Positions 17,559-26,476 of a stretch of DNA of 64,000 bases are shown in pieces. The notes under the pieces were generated by a model. It saw only the letters and a program-made list of their open reading frames with translations, ran no database searches and had not been told where the DNA came from. Position 1 is the stretch's first letter, and each line of letters begins with the position of its first letter. The translations under genes and the position numbers were made by a program. This DNA is from DASXVX01 sp036504075 (lineage in GTDB: Bacteria; Bacillota; Sulfobacillia; Symbiobacteriales; Symbiobacteriaceae): the NCBI GenBank assembly GCA_036504075.1, contig DASXVX010000086.1, positions 3,590 to 67,589 on the forward strand, written 5' to 3'.

Positions 17559-19625
17559 TCACTTATCCCTCAGGTCCGCTCCCGCACCAACTTCCCGCGC
17601 GACCGGGCCGGGCCGGACCCCCCGGCTCCGCTTGCGCACGTACATCCGCCGGTCCGCCTCGGCCAACAGTTCGGTCATGGCGACCGGATGCTCCGGGTCC
17701 CAGCGGGATGTACCCACGCTCACCGACAGCGTGTACCGCCGGCCCTCCCGAAGGTTGAACGCCTCCAGGTTGGTCAGCAACCGGGCCGCCAGCAAGTCGC
17801 CGTCCGCCGGCGAATTCTCCGGGGAGAGTACCACGAACTCGTCGCCGCCGATGCGGGCGAGGACGTCCGAATCCCGGAACGTCTCCCGCAACACGCCCGC
17901 GAGGTCCGTAATGGCCGCGTCGCCCGCCGAATGGCCGCCGGTGTCGTTGATGGCCTTCAGTTCGTCCATGTCCAGGAACAGCAGCAGGAGTCCTCGCCCC
18001 ATCCGTGCCGCCGTCCGGGCCTGCTGGGCGGCCAGCGCCATGAAGCCACGCCGGTTGTAGAGCCCCGTCAGGTCGTCCACCAGCGAAAGCGTCCGCAACT
18101 CGTCCTCCAGGACCTTTCGCTCGGTCATGTCCACCACCGACTCGAGGATGAACGGCTTCCCCTCCAGTTGCACTTTCAGCGCCGTGACCAGCACCGGCAC
18201 CGATCCGCCCCTGGCGTTGCGGATTATCCGCTCCGACTGATCCTGCGCCTGCCCGTTGTCGGTGATCGGGCAGTGCCCTTCCGCGCCCGGATGCAGCAGG
18301 TCGTGACAGGAGCAACCCGCCAGTTGCGCCAGGGGCATCCCGACCAGCGACTGGAACGCCGGGTTGGCATCCACGATCTTATGCGTCTGCGGGTCGACCA
18401 GCACCATGCCCGTCTGCACCGCATCGACGATCACCCGCAGCCGCTCCTCCCGTTCCAGGAGGGCCTGCTCCGACCGCCGCCGCTCGGTCGTGTCCATGCC
18501 GCTGCCGATGATATACTCGGGCGTCCCGTCTTCCCGGTGAATAGCCGTATGCGTCCACGAAATAAGCCGCCGCTCCCCGGACCTGGTCACCCAGTGCATC
18601 TCGTAAAAGCGGGGAAAATCACCCGTGGCAATCCCGGCAAATGCTGTCTTCACCTGCGGCGCCTCTTCGGGCGGCACGAACAGGTCCCAGGGCGACTTGC
18701 CCTCCACGTCGGCCATGGGGTAGCCCGTCAGCAGTTCGCAGGCCCGGTTAAACCGCACGATTCGCCCCTGCGGGTTCAGAATCACGACCAGCGCACCGGC
18801 GGTATCGACGACCGCCGAGAAGAAGTCCCGCTCCTCCTGCAGGGCAGACTCCTTCCGCTTCAAGTCTTGAAAGAGCAGGCTGTATGGCTGCTTCAGCCCA
18901 ATCTGAATAATGGCGGCATAGATGAGCACAAAAGAACCCGCCTTGAAGAAGTGCCCCAGCATGTTGGCGAAATCGGTGACGCCCACGTAGAACGTAAACG
19001 CCAGTTCGGCGAAAATCGCCAGCACCAGCGACAGTTCCCGCAGCCGGAGCACGGCCGACGAAAAGTCGTCCCGCCGGCGGATTACCAGCGCCAGCAGCGC
19101 CCCCAGGAACATCAGTGCGATCAGGTACTCGCTCACGATCTTGAATTGGGTCAGCCCATGCCCTTCCACGTAGCAGGTCGGGAAAATGTGCAGACCCATA
19201 ATCGACCAGGTGAGCAGAAGCGCCACCGCACCATACCCCGCGGTCAGCCAGGGCAGCTTCAGCTTCTTATGAGTCAGAAACGGCGCCGCCAGCAGCGATG
19301 CGGCCTGCACAAACCGGGCCGCCACCCAGAACTGGGTCGCCATGTTGGCGTCGTTGCCCGGAAAGACCCCCATGCCCTTGAAAGCCAGTGCGTGGATGAA
19401 GTCCAGCCAGGCCACCGCCAGGTAGGCCGTGCCCAGGAGCCGGAGATAGCCGCTCTCGATAAACTCTTGCAGGTTCCAGATCAGGATGAAAATACCGACC
19501 GAAATGATGACCGAGGAGAACTCGACCAGACTATGGAACAGCAGGTATGAATAGTGCTCCGAGATCATCAGGGCAACCAGAAAGGCGGTCCCGGCCACAA
19601 CCAGGCGGAAGTTCTGTGACTGCAC
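17559..19625 (-). CDS. MASE3-PAS-PAS-GGDEF diguanylate cyclase
   Basis: The 688-residue membrane signalling protein has a MASE3-type sensor of seven or eight helices (about 1-225, with the HALAFKGMGVF motif), two PAS domains (about 255-365 and 375-480), and a GGDEF domain (about 490-660). The active site is ARIGGDEFVV, and an RDSD motif five residues before it matches the product-inhibition I-site (RxxD). It should make c-di-GMP and be feedback inhibited. The second PAS domain has a Cys pair in GCSCHDLLHPGAEGHC, perhaps a metal or redox site. It is a single-gene unit. Confidence 0.92.
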   Translation of the reverse strand: MQSQNFRLVVAGTAFLVALMISEHYSYLLFHSLVEFSSVIISVGIFILIWNLQEFIESGYLRLLGTAYLAVAWLDFIHALAFKGMGVFPGNDANMATQFWVAARFVQAASLLAAPFLTHKKLKLPWLTAGYGAVALLLTWSIMGLHIFPTCYVEGHGLTQFKIVSEYLIALMFLGALLALVIRRRDDFSSAVLRLRELSLVLAIFAELAFTFYVGVTDFANMLGHFFKAGSFVLIYAAIIQIGLKQPYSLLFQDLKRKESALQEERDFFSAVVDTAGALVVILNPQGRIVRFNRACELLTGYPMADVEGKSPWDLFVPPEEAPQVKTAFAGIATGDFPRFYEMHWVTRSGERRLISWTHTAIHREDGTPEYIIGSGMDTTERRRSEQALLEREERLRVIVDAVQTGMVLVDPQTHKIVDANPAFQSLVGMPLAQLAGCSCHDLLHPGAEGHCPITDNGQAQDQSERIIRNARGGSVPVLVTALKVQLEGKPFILESVVDMTERKVLEDELRTLSLVDDLTGLYNRRGFMALAAQQARTAARMGRGLLLLFLDMDELKAINDTGGHSAGDAAITDLAGVLRETFRDSDVLARIGGDEFVVLSPENSPADGDLLAARLLTNLEAFNLREGRRYTLSVSVGTSRWDPEHPVAMTELLAEADRRMYVRKRSRGVRPGPVAREVGAGADLRDK

Positions 19626-19754
19626 AGTGGGAGCTCCTCACAGTTAGCAGAATAAACGAGGTAATAATGCGCTGTTAGAAAGTTCTATGATGAGTCGAAA
19701 GTCCCCTGCCTGGGCCGAGAAAAAGAATCACGCCCTTTGAGCTTTAAGCAGTAA

Positions 19755-19785
19755 GGCGGCAGCAACCAGAACAGTTGCTGCCGCC
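19755..19785 (-). terminator. Hairpin after the phn operon
   Basis: GGCGGCAGCAAC pairs perfectly with GTTGCTGCCGCC, 30 bases after the last permease stop. The minus strand then reads TTACTGCTTAAAG, a weak U-tract. Confidence 0.65.
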
Positions 19786-19814
19786 CACGCCGTCCCGATC
19801 CCATTCGTCAAAGT

Positions 19815-20579
19815 CTAAACCAATTTCTTCCGCAGCCAGCCCGACAGGAAGTCGATGGCCGTGACCACGACGATAATGCCAATGAGAATGATTCCGACCC
19901 GGTTCCACGCCCGCGCCTGAATGGCGAAAATGAGGGGGGCACCGATGCCGCCTGCGCCCACGATGCCCAGCACCGTGGCCGCCCGGGAGTTAATCTCAAA
20001 CCGGTAGATCGCGTAAGAAGCGAACTCCGGCAACACCTGCGGAATCACCGCAAACCAGACCTGCTGAATCCGGCTGGCTCCCGTGGAGACCAGCGCCTCC
20101 ATCGGACCCCGGTCGATCGCTTCCACCGACTCGGAATAGAGCTTGCCCAGCATGCCAACCGAGTGGAAGCCCATCGCCAGAATGCCGGCCAGCGGTCCCG
20201 GACCCACGCCTTTAATGAAGATGATCGCCAGGATCACTTCCGGGAAGACTCGAATCAGGTCCAGCAGGAACTTGCCGGCCACCGCGAGTTTCTTGGCCGT
20301 GTTCTTCGCCGCCAAAAAGCCGAACGGCACCGCCAGGATGGACGCCAGCAGCGTGCCCAGTATCGCCATCTGAATGGTTTCCAACAGCTTGCCGGCCAGT
20401 TCGGGCATGTAAGACCACTCGGCATGGACGAACATCTGCGAGAAGATGTGGAGCGTCTGCGGCCAGGTCTCTTTAAAGCTGGTCGTGTGCGAAACGAGGC
20501 CGGTGGTAGACCAGTAGATCAGGAGAGCGGTGACCAGCAGCCAGAACGTGCTTGCGTATTTACGCCATACTGCTGTCAT
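19815..20579 (-). CDS. phnE: Phosphonate/phosphite-type ABC permease, second subunit
   Basis: This 254-residue inner-membrane permease of the PhnE family has five to six helices and the EAA loop EALVSTGASRIQQVWFAVIPQVLPEF. The ATG start at 20579 overlaps the TGA of the upstream permease (ATGA), which implies coupled translation. An upstream extension in the same frame is only the shadow of the partner gene. Two different permeases suggest a heterodimeric channel. Confidence 0.92.
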   Translation of the reverse strand: MTAVWRKYASTFWLLVTALLIYWSTTGLVSHTTSFKETWPQTLHIFSQMFVHAEWSYMPELAGKLLETIQMAILGTLLASILAVPFGFLAAKNTAKKLAVAGKFLLDLIRVFPEVILAIIFIKGVGPGPLAGILAMGFHSVGMLGKLYSESVEAIDRGPMEALVSTGASRIQQVWFAVIPQVLPEFASYAIYRFEINSRAATVLGIVGAGGIGAPLIFAIQARAWNRVGIILIGIIVVVTAIDFLSGWLRKKLV

Positions 20580-21529
20580 ACCAACCGCTCCCTCAGCTTC
20601 GTACTGACGATGTCCACCAGCAGGACAGAGATCAGAAGCACCACCACGATCGCGCCCACGTTCCGGTAGCGCATCAGGTTCAAGTCGGCGTACAGCAACT
20701 GGCCGATGCCGCCGGCGCCCACCAGGCCGAGCACCGTGGAGGCGCGCACGTCCACCTCCAGCACGTAGAGCGTGTACGACAGGTACTGTGGCAGCACCTG
20801 GGGCACGACCCCGTAGCGAATCTGCTGGAGCCGGTTGGCGCCGCAAGCCTGCATGGCCTCCAGCGGACCCGGGTCGATCGCTTCAATCGACTCGGAAGCC
20901 ATTTTGGCGACCAGCGCGAACGAGAATATCGCCAGCGCCCCGATCGCCGGGATGGCACCCAGGCCGAACATGCCGGTCAGGACCGACGCCAGCACCAGGT
21001 CCGGAATCGTCCGGACCAGGTTGTTAAACGTGCGCACCGTGTAGTAGACCGCTTTGGACTTGACCAGGTTCCGGGCCGCCAGCAAGCTGAACGGCACCGC
21101 GAACAGCGCCCCCAGGAACGAACCCAGAATCGCCATTTTGAACGTGGTCAGCAAGGGGTCCGAGGATTGTTTGGCGTACGCCCACTGCTCGCCGATGTAA
21201 TCCGGGTACCACAGGTACTCGGTCTTGCCCTGGTCGCAAACCGCCTGCACTTTCGCCGGGTTCGGCTTGCCGGCCACCGGTTCGTCATTGCCCCAGGCGG
21301 TCTGGGCATCCTTGCAGCTATTGATCCGGTAGAACGGCCCCATTCGGATGACCAGGTCGCCCATTTGCCGCCAGGTCTCTCCGGAAGTAAACTGGGTCAC
21401 GTTAATGCCGAGTCCGGCCGAGGCCCAGAAGTAAATCAAAATAACGGCGATGGCCGACAACAGCGTCTTGGTGCCCCGCATTTCCTGCCACCGGGCACTC
21501 AGCATCTTGGGTGCGGGTTCAGGCTTCAT
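20576..21529 (-). CDS. phnE: Phosphonate/phosphite-type ABC permease, first subunit, with an extracellular insertion
   Basis: The 317-residue protein has a PhnE permease domain (about 120-310, EAA loop EAMQACGANRLQQIRYGVVPQVLPQY). Between the first helix and the domain lies an insertion of about 70 residues (about 50-115) with two cysteines (NSCKDAQ and AVCDQGK), which would face outside and could form a disulfide. Its gene overlaps both neighbours by 4 bases, so transcription and translation are tightly coupled. Confidence 0.9.
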   Translation of the reverse strand: MKPEPAPKMLSARWQEMRGTKTLLSAIAVILIYFWASAGLGINVTQFTSGETWRQMGDLVIRMGPFYRINSCKDAQTAWGNDEPVAGKPNPAKVQAVCDQGKTEYLWYPDYIGEQWAYAKQSSDPLLTTFKMAILGSFLGALFAVPFSLLAARNLVKSKAVYYTVRTFNNLVRTIPDLVLASVLTGMFGLGAIPAIGALAIFSFALVAKMASESIEAIDPGPLEAMQACGANRLQQIRYGVVPQVLPQYLSYTLYVLEVDVRASTVLGLVGAGGIGQLLYADLNLMRYRNVGAIVVVLLISVLLVDIVSTKLRERLV

Positions 21530-22296
21530 GCTTCTGCCCCCCGCAGGTCGGTCGGCCGGATTTTGCGGCCGTAAATCTCCTCGAAGGTCTGCTCCGTGAC
21601 GCCGTCGACCGGGCCGTCAAAGACGACCTCGCCGGCCCGCATCCCGATGATCCGGTCGGCATACTCCTGCGCCATGTCGATATAGTGAAGGTTGACCAGC
21701 GTGGTAATCCGGTCTTCCTGGTTAATCCGCTTCAGGTCCCGCATGACCGCATGCGAGGTAGGAGGGTCCAGCGAAGCCACCGGCTCGTCCGCCAGAATGA
21801 TCTTGGGCTCCTGGCAGAGGGCGCGGGCAATCGAGACCCGCTGCTGCTGGCCGCCTGACAGGGAATCGGCCCGGGTGTAAGTCTTCTCCGCCAGACCGAC
21901 GCGCGCCAGGGCCCGCTTCGCCATTTCGATGTCGGCCTTCGGGAAGAGCCCGAGCAGGCTCCGGAGCGTGCCGGTGTGACCCAGCCGCCCGGCCAGCACG
22001 TTCTGCAGCACCGGGGAGCGCTTGACCAGGTTGTAGTTCTGGAAGATCATGCCAACTTTCGTCCGCCACTTGCGGAGTTCGGCATCGTTCATTTTGGTGA
22101 TGTCGACGCCGTCCACGCGAATCTCGCCGGCGGTCGGCTCCACGAGCCGGTTCAGACAACGAATCAGGGTGGATTTGCCGGCCCCGGACATGCCGACGAT
22201 CACGACGAATTCGCCGTCGTTGATGGTGAGGTTGACATTCTTCAGGGCCTTGGTGCCGTCCGGAAAAGTCTTGCTGATCTGCTTGAATTCAATCAT
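21526..22296 (-). CDS. phnC: Phosphonate/phosphite-type ABC ATP-binding protein
   Basis: The 256-residue ATPase has a Walker A GMSGAGKS, the ABC signature LSGGQQQRVSIARAL, Walker B ILADEPVASLDPP and the switch His in TLVNLHYIDMA. The last part (GAEVVFDGPVD) is typical of PhnC. It follows the binding-protein gene after a hairpin and overlaps the first permease by 4 bases. Confidence 0.95.
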   Translation of the reverse strand: MIEFKQISKTFPDGTKALKNVNLTINDGEFVVIVGMSGAGKSTLIRCLNRLVEPTAGEIRVDGVDITKMNDAELRKWRTKVGMIFQNYNLVKRSPVLQNVLAGRLGHTGTLRSLLGLFPKADIEMAKRALARVGLAEKTYTRADSLSGGQQQRVSIARALCQEPKIILADEPVASLDPPTSHAVMRDLKRINQEDRITTLVNLHYIDMAQEYADRIIGMRAGEVVFDGPVDGVTEQTFEEIYGRKIRPTDLRGAEA

Positions 22297-22324
22297 GCGT
22301 CAAGCCACGCCCTTTTCGATAGTA

Positions 22325-22354
22325 CGCCCCGTGACCTGCGGAGGCCACGGGGCG
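22325..22354 (-). terminator. Attenuating hairpin between phnD and phnC
   Basis: CGCCCCGTG pairs with CACGGGGCG. With no U-tract it probably acts as a partial terminator or RNA stabiliser, giving more binding protein than membrane parts, as is common in ABC operons. Confidence 0.6.
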
Positions 22355-22394
22355 CCCTCTCTACTGAATCAAACGGCCGGCGCGTCAGCGCCTG

Positions 22395-23369
22395 CTACTT
22401 CTTCTTCTGCAACTCGGCCTTCAGGTCGATGCCCATGGCCTTGGCGGTATCGGCGACGACCTGGTAGTCGGCGTCCTTGGAAGGAGCGAACGCGTCGATG
22501 GTGTACAGGGACTGCAGAACCTTGACGCCGTCGGGATCCTTGGAGTACTTCACGAAGGCGTCGGTGATCTTCTGGACGAGATCGGCCGGCAGGTCCTTGC
22601 GGACAGAGATGCCGTCGTTCGGAATCCAGTCGGTGAAGGCGACCTGGACCAGCTTCTCCTTGACGTCCGGGAAGTCCTTGACCAGGGTATCGCGGGCATC
22701 TTCGAAGGACCAGGCGGCGTCGACAACCTTGTTGTAGACGCTGTTCACGGCTTTGTCGTGACCGCCGGCGTTCATGACGTCGGAGAAGAACTTGCCCGGG
22801 GCGATGTCGATGCCGATGTTCTTCAGGTAGAAAGCCGGGAACAGGTAGCCGGAGGTCGACCCCGGATCGACGAAGGCCAGCTTCTTGCCCTTGAGGGCGT
22901 CGAAGGTCGCCTTGCACTTCGGGTCGGCCTTCGCGTCGCAGACCGGAATGTTGTCGGCCTTGCGAGTGGTCAGCTGGGCCCGATACTGGAAGTTGCCCTT
23001 GCGGACCGACTTCAGAATGGTGATGACGCCGTAGTCGTTATGGGCGGCGACATAGCTGAATGCGTTCAGGAAGCCGATGTCGACCTGCTTGGAGCCCATG
23101 CCTTCGACCACGCCGGCGAAGTTGCTGCCGACAAACGTGGTGACGGTGATGCCCAGTTCCTTGGACAGGAAGTCGCTCATGGGCTTTACCTTGTCGGAAA
23201 TGCCGGCGGCATCCTGAGACGGCACGAAACCGATGACCAGCTTCTCGATCTTGGGAGCGGGGGGCGTAGCAGGGGCTGCCGGTTTGGGCGCCTCAGCAGG
23301 CTTGGAAGCGCTGCAGCCAACCAGGGCCAGAAGCGTCAAAGCCAGGGCGCCGGCGAGAAACTTCTTCAT
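22395..23369 (-). CDS. phnD: Phosphonate/phosphite-type substrate-binding lipoprotein
   Basis: The 324-residue lipoprotein has the signal ALTLLALVGC and then a proline-rich linker (PAEAPKPAAPATPPAP). The binding domain starts at KLVIGFVPSQDA, with typical PhnD segments VDIGFLNAFSYVAA, the KLAFVDPGSTSGYLFP loop and VAFTDWIPND. The anion-binding STS motif is intact. Two cysteines (IPVCDAKADPKCK) may form a small disulfide loop. ATG 23369 is chosen because ACGGAGGT lies at the right distance. No C-P lyase or phosphonatase gene is nearby, so the ligand (phosphonate, phosphite or hypophosphite) is open. Confidence 0.92.
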   Translation of the reverse strand: MKKFLAGALALTLLALVGCSASKPAEAPKPAAPATPPAPKIEKLVIGFVPSQDAAGISDKVKPMSDFLSKELGITVTTFVGSNFAGVVEGMGSKQVDIGFLNAFSYVAAHNDYGVITILKSVRKGNFQYRAQLTTRKADNIPVCDAKADPKCKATFDALKGKKLAFVDPGSTSGYLFPAFYLKNIGIDIAPGKFFSDVMNAGGHDKAVNSVYNKVVDAAWSFEDARDTLVKDFPDVKEKLVQVAFTDWIPNDGISVRKDLPADLVQKITDAFVKYSKDPDGVKVLQSLYTIDAFAPSKDADYQVVADTAKAMGIDLKAELQKKK

Positions 23370-23677
23370 AAACGTGTGACCTCCGTCCATCTGTATGAGT
23401 TACCTGTGTGTTAATGGTAGCCGTGCAGAAATTTCGCTGTACGCTCGGCTTTCCCTGCCATTGGGGTGAAAATAACCAGGGTGATCCTACTGGCACTGAG
23501 GCAACATAGAATGGGGCGGTTCTGCGCAGCGCGAGCTGCCGACGGCGGCTCCAGTGTCATTTCCAGCCGTCGCGTTCGCCTTCGCCTGATGGCGGAGTAA
23601 GCAAAAAGCGCCAGTGAAATAGTCCGTCAGCCGACCGATATGGTTCATAAATGCCTCATGCTCCACCACCCGTTTTA
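23370..23677. other. Divergent intergenic region
   Basis: This region lies between phnD (leftward) and the ferredoxin reductase (rightward). I see no gene in it. It must contain the phn promoter on the minus strand, but no clear -35/-10 pair stands out. Confidence 0.4.
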
Positions 23678-23686
23678 TGGTATACT
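23678..23686 (+). promoter_or_regulatory. Extended -10 promoter of the ferredoxin reductase gene
   Basis: TGGTATACT fits an extended -10 (TGnTATACT), about 75 bases before the start codon. No good -35 is visible, as is usual for extended -10 promoters. Confidence 0.45.
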
Positions 23687-23762
23687 CCCTGGAGAATGGG
23701 GTAGGCGAGTGAGCAGTCACTCCACCTTCATAGTTGATTACTCACGCAGGGGGTTGGATGTA

Positions 23763-24776
23763 GTGACCACCGAAAAGGAACTCTTTGACATCACGATCGT
23801 CGGTGCCGGACCCGCTGGTTTGTTTGGCGTCTTCTACGCCGGCATGCGCGGCATGAAGACCAAGGTGATTGAAGCCCTTCCCGAGGTGGGCGGCCAGCTG
23901 ACGGCCCTCTATCCGGAAAAGGACATTTTCGATGTCGGCGGTTTCGCGGTCATCAACGCCAAGAAGCTGGTCGAAGGCAACAAAAAGCAGGCCGACCACG
24001 CCAATCCGGACGCCACGTACGTCTTTGAGCAGCGCGTGGAAGAGCTGATGAAGCTCGAAGATGGCTCCTTTGAGCTCGTGACCCATACGGGCCAGCACCA
24101 CTACTCCAAGTGCGTGGTTCTGACCGCCGGTATCGGCGCCTTCGAACCCAACCGGATTCCGAACGAGACCGCCCGCCAGTACGAAGGCAAGGGCGTCGTG
24201 TATAGCGTCGTCAATCTGCCCCAGTACACCGGCAAAAAAGTCCTCGTGGTCGGCGGCGGCGACTCCGCCATCGACTACTCGCTCATGACCGAGCCGGTGG
24301 CGACCAAGGTCACCCTCATCCACCGCCGCGACGGCTTCCGGGCCCACCAGGAGTCCCTGAACAACCTGGCCAAGTCCAAAGTCGACGTGAAGATGTTCTA
24401 CGAGCTGCGCCGGGTGGAAGGCGACGGCGACAAGGTCACCAAGGCCGTCATTTTCGACAACCGCTCGGGCGAGGAGACCGTGCTCGACGTCGATTTCGTC
24501 GTCCTGGGCACCGGCTTCAAGGCCTCCCTGGGCAAGATGGTCGAATGGGGCCTCGCCTTTGAAGGCGGCAAGCAGATCAAGATCGATACCACCGGCCAGA
24601 CCAACATCCCCGGCGTCTTTGCCGCCGGCGACATCACCTGGTACCCCGGCAAGATCCGCCTGATCGCGACCGGCTACGGCGAAGTCGCAACCGCCGTCAA
24701 CAACGCCGCTGCGTACATCAATCCCGGCTGGGCTGCGTTCCCCGGCCACTCCAGCGCCGGCGACGCCCACAAGTAA
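23763..24776 (+). CDS. Ferredoxin/flavodoxin-NADP+ reductase, thioredoxin-reductase-like (YumC type)
   Basis: The 337-residue FAD/NAD(P) enzyme has GAGPAGLFGVFYAGMRG at the N-terminal FAD site, GGGDSAID for NADP and HRRDGFRAH for the 2'-phosphate, and GVFAAGDI at the C-terminal FAD contact. The CxxC redox pair of thioredoxin reductase is missing, which is the hallmark of the YumC/FNR group. It supplies electrons between NADPH and ferredoxin or flavodoxin. The GTG start at 23763 has AGGGGGTT upstream. The gene is monocistronic with a strong terminator. Confidence 0.92.
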   Translation: MTTEKELFDITIVGAGPAGLFGVFYAGMRGMKTKVIEALPEVGGQLTALYPEKDIFDVGGFAVINAKKLVEGNKKQADHANPDATYVFEQRVEELMKLEDGSFELVTHTGQHHYSKCVVLTAGIGAFEPNRIPNETARQYEGKGVVYSVVNLPQYTGKKVLVVGGGDSAIDYSLMTEPVATKVTLIHRRDGFRAHQESLNNLAKSKVDVKMFYELRRVEGDGDKVTKAVIFDNRSGEETVLDVDFVVLGTGFKASLGKMVEWGLAFEGGKQIKIDTTGQTNIPGVFAAGDITWYPGKIRLIATGYGEVATAVNNAAAYINPGWAAFPGHSSAGDAHK

Positions 24777-24792
24777 GTAAGCAATCGAAGCC

Positions 24793-24827
24793 GCCCTGCC
24801 GCCCGTCCGGGCGGCAGGGCTTTTTTG
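24793..24827 (+). terminator. Terminator of the ferredoxin reductase gene
   Basis: A 13-bp perfect stem GCCCTGCCGCCCG/CGGGCGGCAGGGC is followed by TTTTTTG. Confidence 0.92.
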
Positions 24828-24939
24828 TTGCTGAAAAGATGCGTCACAGCCGTGCAGGCTAAGATGACCCCCATGTGGAAAGGGTAATCCACAAAGGTTG
24901 TTCGCGCATCGCGCACTGACACCCAAGGAGGCCGGAGGC

Positions 24940-25635
24940 GTGCATCAGCGGCTGGAGCAGGTCCAGTGGCTCTTTTTCGATCCCTCGGTGCTGCTGAACG
25001 AGAACGACACCGACCGGGAGGCCCGCCGTCAGGTGGCAGCGGCCCTGGCGCGGCGCGGCCGCCCCGTGGACCAGGAGCAGGTGGAGAAGGCCTGGATGCA
25101 GGCGATTGCCGCCCCCCGGCCGGTCAACCCGCTGGTGGGCACCATTGCGGTGCTGACACAGGACCCCGGCACCGCCGCCGCCGTGTTAGACGAAGTCACC
25201 CGCAACACCCGCGCCCAGGACACGCTCTTCACGGGCACCCAACTGGCGCTGGGCGTGCTGCAGGCCCATTTCAAGCTGGGCATCATCGGGCCGCACCGGT
25301 TGCCGGGGACGCGGGCCCGGCTGGAGCGATTCCACCTGAACTTCCCGGTGGTGGCGCTCTCCGACGAACAGAACCTCTCTCACAAGCTGGATGCCGCCGG
25401 CCGCCCGGACAGCGCACTCTTCACGTGGGCGCTGCGAAAAGCGGGCTGTCCCGCCGCCCACGCCGCCTACGCCGGCGACCGGGTCGATGTGGGGCTCGGG
25501 CCGGCCAAATCCGTCGGCATGACCACCATCTGGCTGCGGCTGACCAACTATAAACTCCGCTACCCCCGCACGGCCACCGAAACGCCAGACCTCACCCTGA
25601 ACGGGCTGAACGAACTTGCCCAATTCGCGGGATAA
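24940..25635 (+). CDS. HAD-superfamily-like protein with an altered first motif
   Basis: The 231-residue protein has the HAD fold layout. Motif I is WLFFDPSVLLNEN, where the usual second catalytic Asp (DxD) is Ser. A cap of about 90 helical residues follows, then motif II/III (LGIIGPHR, KLDAAGRPDSALFTWAL), and motif IV YAGDRVDVGLGPAKSVGM, which keeps the GDRxxxD-like acid. Loss of the acid/base Asp suggests a binding or altered phosphotransfer role. GTG 24940 has AAGGAGG 7 bases upstream. It is a lone gene. Confidence 0.75.
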   Translation: MHQRLEQVQWLFFDPSVLLNENDTDREARRQVAAALARRGRPVDQEQVEKAWMQAIAAPRPVNPLVGTIAVLTQDPGTAAAVLDEVTRNTRAQDTLFTGTQLALGVLQAHFKLGIIGPHRLPGTRARLERFHLNFPVVALSDEQNLSHKLDAAGRPDSALFTWALRKAGCPAAHAAYAGDRVDVGLGPAKSVGMTTIWLRLTNYKLRYPRTATETPDLTLNGLNELAQFAG

Positions 25636-25696
25636 TTCCCCACTACATCGCCAATACGCCGCTGCGTCGAATCGGCCAGCCAGCGGGTGCGAACTG

Positions 25697-25705
25697 TGGT
25701 ATAAT
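25697..25705 (+). promoter_or_regulatory. Extended -10 promoter of the cobalamin-riboswitch transcript
   Basis: TGGTATAAT is a consensus extended -10, placing the transcript start near 25712, just before the riboswitch. Confidence 0.65.
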
Positions 25706-25711
25706 CTACCG

Positions 25712-25895
25712 TAGCTGAATACGAACCCTTCCGGTGCCCCATTACGGGGAGAATCGGGAAGCCCTCAAAGGGCGCGGGCCCGCCACTGTAGTCGGGGAGC
25801 CTGCCGCAAATGCCACCATTTTTGGGAAGGCGCGGCCAGGCGATGAACCGGAGTCAGGAGACCGGCCGGAAGGATACTTGGAGTTCGCCGTGCAT
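25712..25895 (+). promoter_or_regulatory. Cobalamin riboswitch
   Basis: The leader carries the conserved cobalamin aptamer elements in order. GGTGCC lies near 25735, CGGGCCCGCCACTGTA near 25775-25790, and GGGAAGGCGC near 25823. The B12 box AGTCAGGAGACCGGCC sits at 25852-25867. It is followed by a transcription terminator at 25925 and then cblT, so B12 or coenzyme B12 binding should switch off the two downstream genes by termination. Confidence 0.93.
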
Positions 25896-25924
25896 CGCGA
25901 AGCTCCAGGGGATTCTGGACAGAT

Positions 25925-25954
25925 CCCCAGCCTTTAGGCTGGGGTTCTTTTATT
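25925..25954 (+). terminator. Riboswitch-controlled terminator
   Basis: CCCCAGCC-TTTA-GGCTGGGG followed by TTCTTTTATTT lies between the aptamer and the ribosome site of cblT. Confidence 0.88.
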
Positions 25955-25972
25955 TCTCAAGGAGGAATTGCC

Positions 25973-26473
25973 ATGAAGCTCCGCTCCCTGACACTCGTGG
26001 CCGTGTTGATCGCCCTTTCTGCCGTCGGTGCCGCCGTGACCATTCCGGGCGTGCTGGGGACCCCTGCACTCGACTCGCTTCCCGGTTTCGTGGCGGGCTT
26101 CGTCCTCGGCGCCGCCCCTGGTGCCGCAGTGGGCGCCCTGGGCCACCTCTTTACCGCCGGACTTCACGGGTTCCCCCTCTCCCTGCCCATCCACCTGACC
26201 ATCGCCGTGGAGATGGCGGCAATTGTGGCTTCGGGCGCATGGGCCCGGCGCCGGTTCGGCTGGGTGGCGGCTTCCCTCTGGTCCATCTTTGCCAACGGGG
26301 TCCTCGCACCGGCCCTCTTTCTGCCCTGGCCCGGGTTCGGCACAGCCTTCTTCGTGGCGGTCGTCCCCCAGATGATCGTGGCCAGCGCCATTAACGTCAT
26401 CATCGCCGCCGCTGTCGGCAAGGCCCTGTTTGCGACCGGTGCCGCGGCTCCGTTTGTTTCGGAACAGGGCTAG
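25973..26473 (+). CDS. cblT: ECF transporter S component, probable alpha-ribazole transporter
   Basis: The 166-residue membrane protein has five or six hydrophobic segments and the small S-component size of ECF vitamin transporters (LIALSAVGAAVTIPG, GFVLGAAPGAAVGALGHLF, MIVASAINVIIAAAVG). Cobalamin-riboswitch control and the adjacent cblS-like kinase point to CblT, which imports alpha-ribazole, the lower-ligand nucleoside of B12. The energising EcfAAT modules are not here. AAGGAGG precedes the ATG. Confidence 0.78.
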   Translation: MKLRSLTLVAVLIALSAVGAAVTIPGVLGTPALDSLPGFVAGFVLGAAPGAAVGALGHLFTAGLHGFPLSLPIHLTIAVEMAAIVASGAWARRRFGWVAASLWSIFANGVLAPALFLPWPGFGTAFFVAVVPQMIVASAINVIIAAAVGKALFATGAAAPFVSEQG

Positions 26474-26476
26474 GCC

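Noticed and set aside
17688..19550. A 620-codon plus-strand frame opposite the diguanylate cyclase
   Set aside because: His/Gln/Arg-rich shadow of the real gene on the minus strand.
23763..24776. Thioredoxin reductase
   Set aside because: No CxxC pair between the NADP motifs; it fits the YumC ferredoxin reductase group instead.
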